NCBI GenBank assembly: GCA_013139635.1
Contig: WTAL01000245.1
Coordinates: forward strand, 1 to 34,596
From: Paracoccaceae bacterium
GTDB taxonomy: Bacteria > Pseudomonadota > Alphaproteobacteria > Rhodobacterales > Rhodobacteraceae
Length of the DNA: 34,596 nt
Direction: 5' to 3'
Shown here: in pieces, positions 31,699 to 34,596 of the stretch
Position numbering within the stretch: position 1 is the first letter of the stretch
Layout of the letters: the number at the start of each line of letters is the position of its first letter
The notes under the pieces: generated by a model
What the model was told of the DNA's origin: nothing
Database searches by the model: none
What the model saw: the letters and a program-made list of their open reading frames with translations, nothing else
Made by a program: the position numbers and the translations under genes

Positions 31699-32409
31699 AT
31701 GGATCGTCGCCAGTTTTTATTCGCCACATGCGCCAGCGCTGCGGCATGGTCTTCGCGGGCCGCCACGGGCAGCGCGCTGGTGGCCGTGGCGGCAAATTTT
31801 GCCAAAACAGCTGAGGGGGTGCTGCCTGCATTTGAGGCCGAAACCGGCTATCAGATCACCCTTTCCAGCGGCTCCACAGGGCAGCTTTATGGGCAAATCA
31901 CTAACGGTGCCCCTTATGACGCTCTTTTGGCGGCTGACCAAGCGCGGCCCGCATTGCTGGCAGAGGCCGGATTGAGCCTAAACCGCCTAACCTACGCGCG
32001 CGGGCTACTGGTGCTTATGCAAGCTCAAGGCACTGCCACCGAGGCCAGTTTGCTCGGAAATTACAACCACCTCGCCATCGCCAACCCTGCGCTTGCCCCT
32101 TACGGGTTGGCGGCTAAACAGGCGCTTGAAAAAATGGGGCTTTGGGAGGCGCTTAAAGGGCGCATTGTGATGGGGCAAAATGCCGGGCAGGCCTATGCGC
32201 TGGTGGCTTCGGGCAATGCCGAGCTGGGGCTAGTGGCGCGCTCATCTGTACAATCTGGCTTCTGGTCGGTGCCCGAAGACCACTATGCGCCAATACTTCA
32301 AGATGCTGTTTTATTGAGAGAAAACCCGGCGGCGGCGGCCTTTTTGGCCTATCTTGGTGTGGATACCACACAAGCCGCCATTCGTGCAGCTGGCTATGGT
32401 GCGCTATGA
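31699..32409 (+). CDS. modA: Molybdate ABC transporter substrate-binding protein ModA
   Basis: ModA is the periplasmic molybdate (and tungstate) binder. The 236-residue protein begins MDRRQFLFATCASAAAWSSRA, a signal peptide whose RRxFLF matches the Tat motif more than a plain Sec signal. The mature part reads VAVAANFAKTAEGVLPAFEAETGYQITLSSGSTGQLYGQITNGAPYDALLAAD, which carries the oxyanion-binding residues (SSGST, NG-PYD) of the ModA family. AAGGAG lies eight bases before the ATG. It overlaps modB by four bases. No clear ModE-type operator was found in the 73 bases upstream. Confidence 0.94.
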   Translation: MDRRQFLFATCASAAAWSSRAATGSALVAVAANFAKTAEGVLPAFEAETGYQITLSSGSTGQLYGQITNGAPYDALLAADQARPALLAEAGLSLNRLTYARGLLVLMQAQGTATEASLLGNYNHLAIANPALAPYGLAAKQALEKMGLWEALKGRIVMGQNAGQAYALVASGNAELGLVARSSVQSGFWSVPEDHYAPILQDAVLLRENPAAAAFLAYLGVDTTQAAIRAAGYGAL

Positions 32410-33083
32410 GCTGGCCTGACCTAGCCCCCCTTTGGTTATCCGTGCAACTTGCCGCCGTTACGACGGCTTTGCTGCTGGTTATCGGCACCCCTCTGGCATG
32501 GTGGTTGGCCACCACGCGTGCGCGGCTCCGGCCCTTTATCGAGGCCATTACCGCGTTGCCATTGGTGCTCCCCCCCACAGTGCTTGGCTTTTATTTTCTC
32601 ATTTTACTGAGCCCCAATTCCACCTTGGGTGGGCTTTGGCGCGACGCCACGGGCTCTACGCTTACCTTTTCTTTCACCGGTCTTGTGCTGGCCTCGGCGC
32701 TATATTCGCTGCCCTTTATGGTGCAGCCGCTGCAAACAGCGTTTGAGGCTGTTGGCCGCGGCCCGATGGAGGCCGCGGCCACTCTGCGGGCGGGCAAGCT
32801 GGACGCATTTTTTACCGTTGCCATGCCAATGGCACGGCGTGGGTTTTTAACCGGAATTGTGCTGAGCTTTGCCCACACAATCGGCGAATTTGGCGTTGTT
32901 TTAATGGTTGGCGGCAACATTCCGGGGCAAACGCGGGTGATTTCCATCGCGATTTATGAGCAAGTTGAGGTGCTGGATTATGCCCAAGCCCACGCGCTTT
33001 CCGCGATCTTGCTGGTGTTTTCTTTTACGGTGCTTTTGCTGGTTTATACCCTAAACCGCCGCGCACCGGTGCGGGTGGGCTGA
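32406..33083 (+). CDS. modB: Molybdate ABC transporter permease ModB
   Basis: The 225-residue inner-membrane protein forms the channel of the molybdate importer. It has five to six helices and the permease EAA-type loop MEAAATLRAGKLDAFFTVAMP followed by IGEFGVVLMVGGNIPGQTR, diagnostic of ModB. LPLVLPPTVLGFYFLIL is the conserved second helix region. It is coupled to modA by a four-base overlap and to modC by a one-base overlap (TGATG). Confidence 0.96.
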   Translation: MSWPDLAPLWLSVQLAAVTTALLLVIGTPLAWWLATTRARLRPFIEAITALPLVLPPTVLGFYFLILLSPNSTLGGLWRDATGSTLTFSFTGLVLASALYSLPFMVQPLQTAFEAVGRGPMEAAATLRAGKLDAFFTVAMPMARRGFLTGIVLSFAHTIGEFGVVLMVGGNIPGQTRVISIAIYEQVEVLDYAQAHALSAILLVFSFTVLLLVYTLNRRAPVRVG

Positions 33084-34165
33084 TGAGGCTCTCGGTAGAT
33101 ATTAAGCTCGCGCTTGGTGGGTTCTCCCTTGATGTCGCACATAGCTTCGAGCTGGACGGCATTACGGCCCTTTTTGGGGCCTCCGGCGCCGGAAAATCTT
33201 TATTGCTGCGGGTGATTTCGGGGCTGGAAACGGGCGCCAAGGGCCGTGTTTCTTATGGGGATGAGGCATGGCAGGGCGAGGGGCGCTTTGTGCCAGCTGC
33301 CAAGCGTGGCGCAGGCTATGTGTTTCAAGACTCACGGCTTTTTTCGCATCTTGATGTGGCCGGCAACCTGCGATTTGCGGCTAAGCGGAGCGGGGCCGAT
33401 AGCTTTGAAACCGTGGTAAAAACACTAGATTTGCAGCCTCTGCTAGGGCGGCGCGTGGCGGCGCTTTCAGGTGGCGAAAAGCAGCGCGTGGCTATCGGGC
33501 GGACATTGCTTAGCAAGCCCAGATTGCTCCTGATGGACGAACCGCTGGCCGCGCTGGACCACGCCCGAAAAACCCGCCTATTGCCCTATATCGCGCGCTT
33601 GCCAGAAGCATTTGACCTGCCCGTGATTTATGTGACGCACTCGGTTGAGGAGGTCACGCGACTGGCGGATAAAATGGTGGTTTTGGCTGAAGGCCGGGTG
33701 CTGGCAACGGGCGGTGTGGCGGATACCCTCGCACGGTTGGATATTTCTGAGGCTAGCGGAAAGTTTGAGGCAGGCAGCGTGGTGCGGGCGGTTGTAACCG
33801 GGCAAAATGAGCCGTTTTTGCTGACAGAAATGACGGTGGCCGGGCAGCCGTTAAGTATGCCAGCTTCGGCTGTTGAGGTAGGGGAAGAGCTGCGGCTGCG
33901 CATTCGGGCGCGCGACGTTGCGTTGGCATTGGCGCGGCCTGAAGGTGTGAGTATTCGGAATGTACTGCGGGGAGAGGTTGTGGAACTTGTGCAAGAAACT
34001 GAAACGGCCTTTGCTGAAATATTGCTGGATATTGGTGAGGGCCAAAGGGTGCGCTCACGTATTACACGCGCATCGGTGGCGGCATTAGATATTGCGCTAG
34101 GGCAAACAGTTTTTGCGCTGGTAAAAAGTGTGTCTTTTGATCGGCGGGCATTGCCAAAGCGTTGA
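33083..34165 (+). CDS. modC: Molybdate ABC transporter ATP-binding protein ModC
   Basis: The 360-residue ATPase powers molybdate import. Walker A is GASGAGKS (32-39), the signature is LSGGEKQR (128-135), and Walker B is LLLMDEP (148-154) with H-loop VTHSVEE. The C-terminal region holds a TOBE/mop-like domain (SIRNVLRGEVVELVQETETAFAEILLDIG) that can bind molybdate and inhibit transport. Its stop is followed five bases later by stem-loop repeat copy C. Confidence 0.96.
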   Translation: MRLSVDIKLALGGFSLDVAHSFELDGITALFGASGAGKSLLLRVISGLETGAKGRVSYGDEAWQGEGRFVPAAKRGAGYVFQDSRLFSHLDVAGNLRFAAKRSGADSFETVVKTLDLQPLLGRRVAALSGGEKQRVAIGRTLLSKPRLLLMDEPLAALDHARKTRLLPYIARLPEAFDLPVIYVTHSVEEVTRLADKMVVLAEGRVLATGGVADTLARLDISEASGKFEAGSVVRAVVTGQNEPFLLTEMTVAGQPLSMPASAVEVGEELRLRIRARDVALALARPEGVSIRNVLRGEVVELVQETETAFAEILLDIGEGQRVRSRITRASVAALDIALGQTVFALVKSVSFDRRALPKR

Positions 34166-34169
34166 GCAT

Positions 34170-34264
34170 AGCGGCGCGGCAGCGCAGCATGGCTTGACAA
34201 TACCGCACACGCGCCGCGCTGAAGCGTAGGTGCTTATGGCCTTTGCGTATTTATTCAGAAAAGA
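34170..34264 (+). repeat. 3'-associated stem-loop repeat, copy C (after modC)
   Basis: Box 1 GCGGCGCG (34171-34178) is followed 39 bases later by its exact complement within box 2 CGCGCCGCGCTG (34210-34221). Box 3 GTATTTATTCAGAAAAGA (34247-34264) matches copy A at 17 of 18 positions. The unit starts five bases after the modC stop, in the sense direction. Confidence 0.6.
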
Positions 34265-34596
34265 CGAGGGCACAAGAAGTGCGGCGGGGCCATTGGCCGC
34301 ACCGTTTACACATGTTTATCAGTGGTTTAGCCAAGCGGGATGTCTTGGCACTGGGGTGGGTTTTCGCGTCGGTTGGCGACCGCCAAACGGTTTACTCGTT
34401 ACTTACAATCCCCGGGCCACTCCCTTTTTTGGCGGAGCTGTGGAATGTCGCGCATCTTTGACTCGGCGCAGCAGGTTTTCTGAAATTTATCAATAAACTT
34501 GCGTCATGCAATATTGCCTCAAACGTCAAGTATTTCTGATCTAAGTTGGCGTGGGAAGGCATGAGTTGTGCCATTATGTGGCAGCATCGTCTGCGA
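34265..34596. other. Region after modC without a confident gene
   Basis: The 88-codon ORF at 34230-34496 and its overlaps look non-coding: no ribosome site, no family features, and its 5' part falls in repeat copy C. A hairpin-prone segment GTGCGG...CCGCAC lies near 34280. Late in the region an open frame begins with ATG at 34561 (MSCAIMWQHRLR), with GGAAG only two bases before it, and runs off the window; it may or may not be a gene. Confidence 0.45.

Noticed and set aside
34230-34496. 88-codon plus-strand ORF after modC
   Set aside because: Its start lies inside repeat copy C, it lacks a ribosome site, and its composition is not protein-like.
1-34596. CRISPR arrays, tRNA or rRNA genes, IS elements, prophage
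   Set aside because: No regularly spaced repeats, cloverleaf-like segments, transposase or phage genes were seen on either strand.

Overview
The window looks like a chromosomal segment of an alphaproteobacterium, most probably a Rhodobacterales/Rhodobacteraceae (roseobacter-type) organism. This rests on gene content and order: the argH - LptM lipoprotein - lysA - TIGR02302/DUF4175 run, phaAB next to phaR, a GTG-started stand-alone rpsD, ETF-ubiquinone oxidoreductase, and ispE convergent with a long-chain polyprenyl diphosphate synthase. No rRNA, tRNA, IS element, prophage or CRISPR array was seen. The content is mostly housekeeping. I did not find an obvious multi-gene novel system; the most novel-looking signals are non-coding.

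Layout. 1-3762 (minus): a 3'-truncated SLC13-type permease with RCK_C domains, a sulfotransferase-like gene with a TTG start, and rlmJ. 3763-4168 is nearly empty apart from a doubtful 53-codon ORF. 4169-5551 (plus): a 1-Cys Prx5-like peroxiredoxin with its own terminator, then a MAPEG membrane protein and a small DUF995-like protein. 5548-6378 (minus): a dienoyl-CoA-isomerase-like crotonase. 6468-7297: rpsD with a clear promoter, a leader whose hairpin holds the Shine-Dalgarno (SD) sequence, and a terminator. 7298-7591: convergent repeats between rpsD and azlCD (minus). 8683-11082 (plus): mobA-mobB-moeA, overlapping genes for molybdenum cofactor maturation. 11083-11389: structured non-coding DNA. 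11390-12856 (minus): greA and a two-TM coiled-coil protein. 13050-17236 (plus): ETF-QO, an exported TPR protein and ispE. 17233-18213 (minus): polyprenyl diphosphate synthase. 18286-19515 (plus): a DUF2007 protein, a TrmN6-like methyltransferase and a YdcH-like small protein. 19499-20230 (minus): a class-I glutamine amidotransferase. 20283-22985: phaB and phaA (minus) diverging from phaR (plus). 23021-24529 (minus): an EAL phosphodiesterase and a TlpA-like thioredoxin. 24557-31625 (plus): argH, lptM, a cysteine-free YedY-fold protein, a DUF2834 protein, lysA, a TIGR02302 protein and an EamA transporter. 31699-34165 (plus): modABC. 34166-34596 has no confident gene.

How the genes work together. 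Molybdate import (modABC) and late Moco assembly (mobAB-moeA) serve molybdoenzymes that are not in the window. phaA and phaB make 3-hydroxybutyryl-CoA for PHB, and PhaR probably controls the locus through two TGC-rich sites in the divergent intergenic region. ETF-QO and the crotonase fit fatty-acid or amino-acid beta-oxidation feeding the ubiquinone pool; ispE and the polyprenyl synthase make isoprenoid precursors for that quinone.

The best leads are: (1) a three-copy stem-loop repeat placed immediately 3' of rpsD, azlD and modC, always in the sense direction; (2) the SD-sequestering leader of rpsD; (3) a GTTC-N7-GTTC direct repeat, the alphaproteobacterial LexA-box pattern, upstream of the EAL gene; (4) the structured 300-bp gap after moeA. 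All calls come from reading the sequence and the supplied translations; no searches were run.
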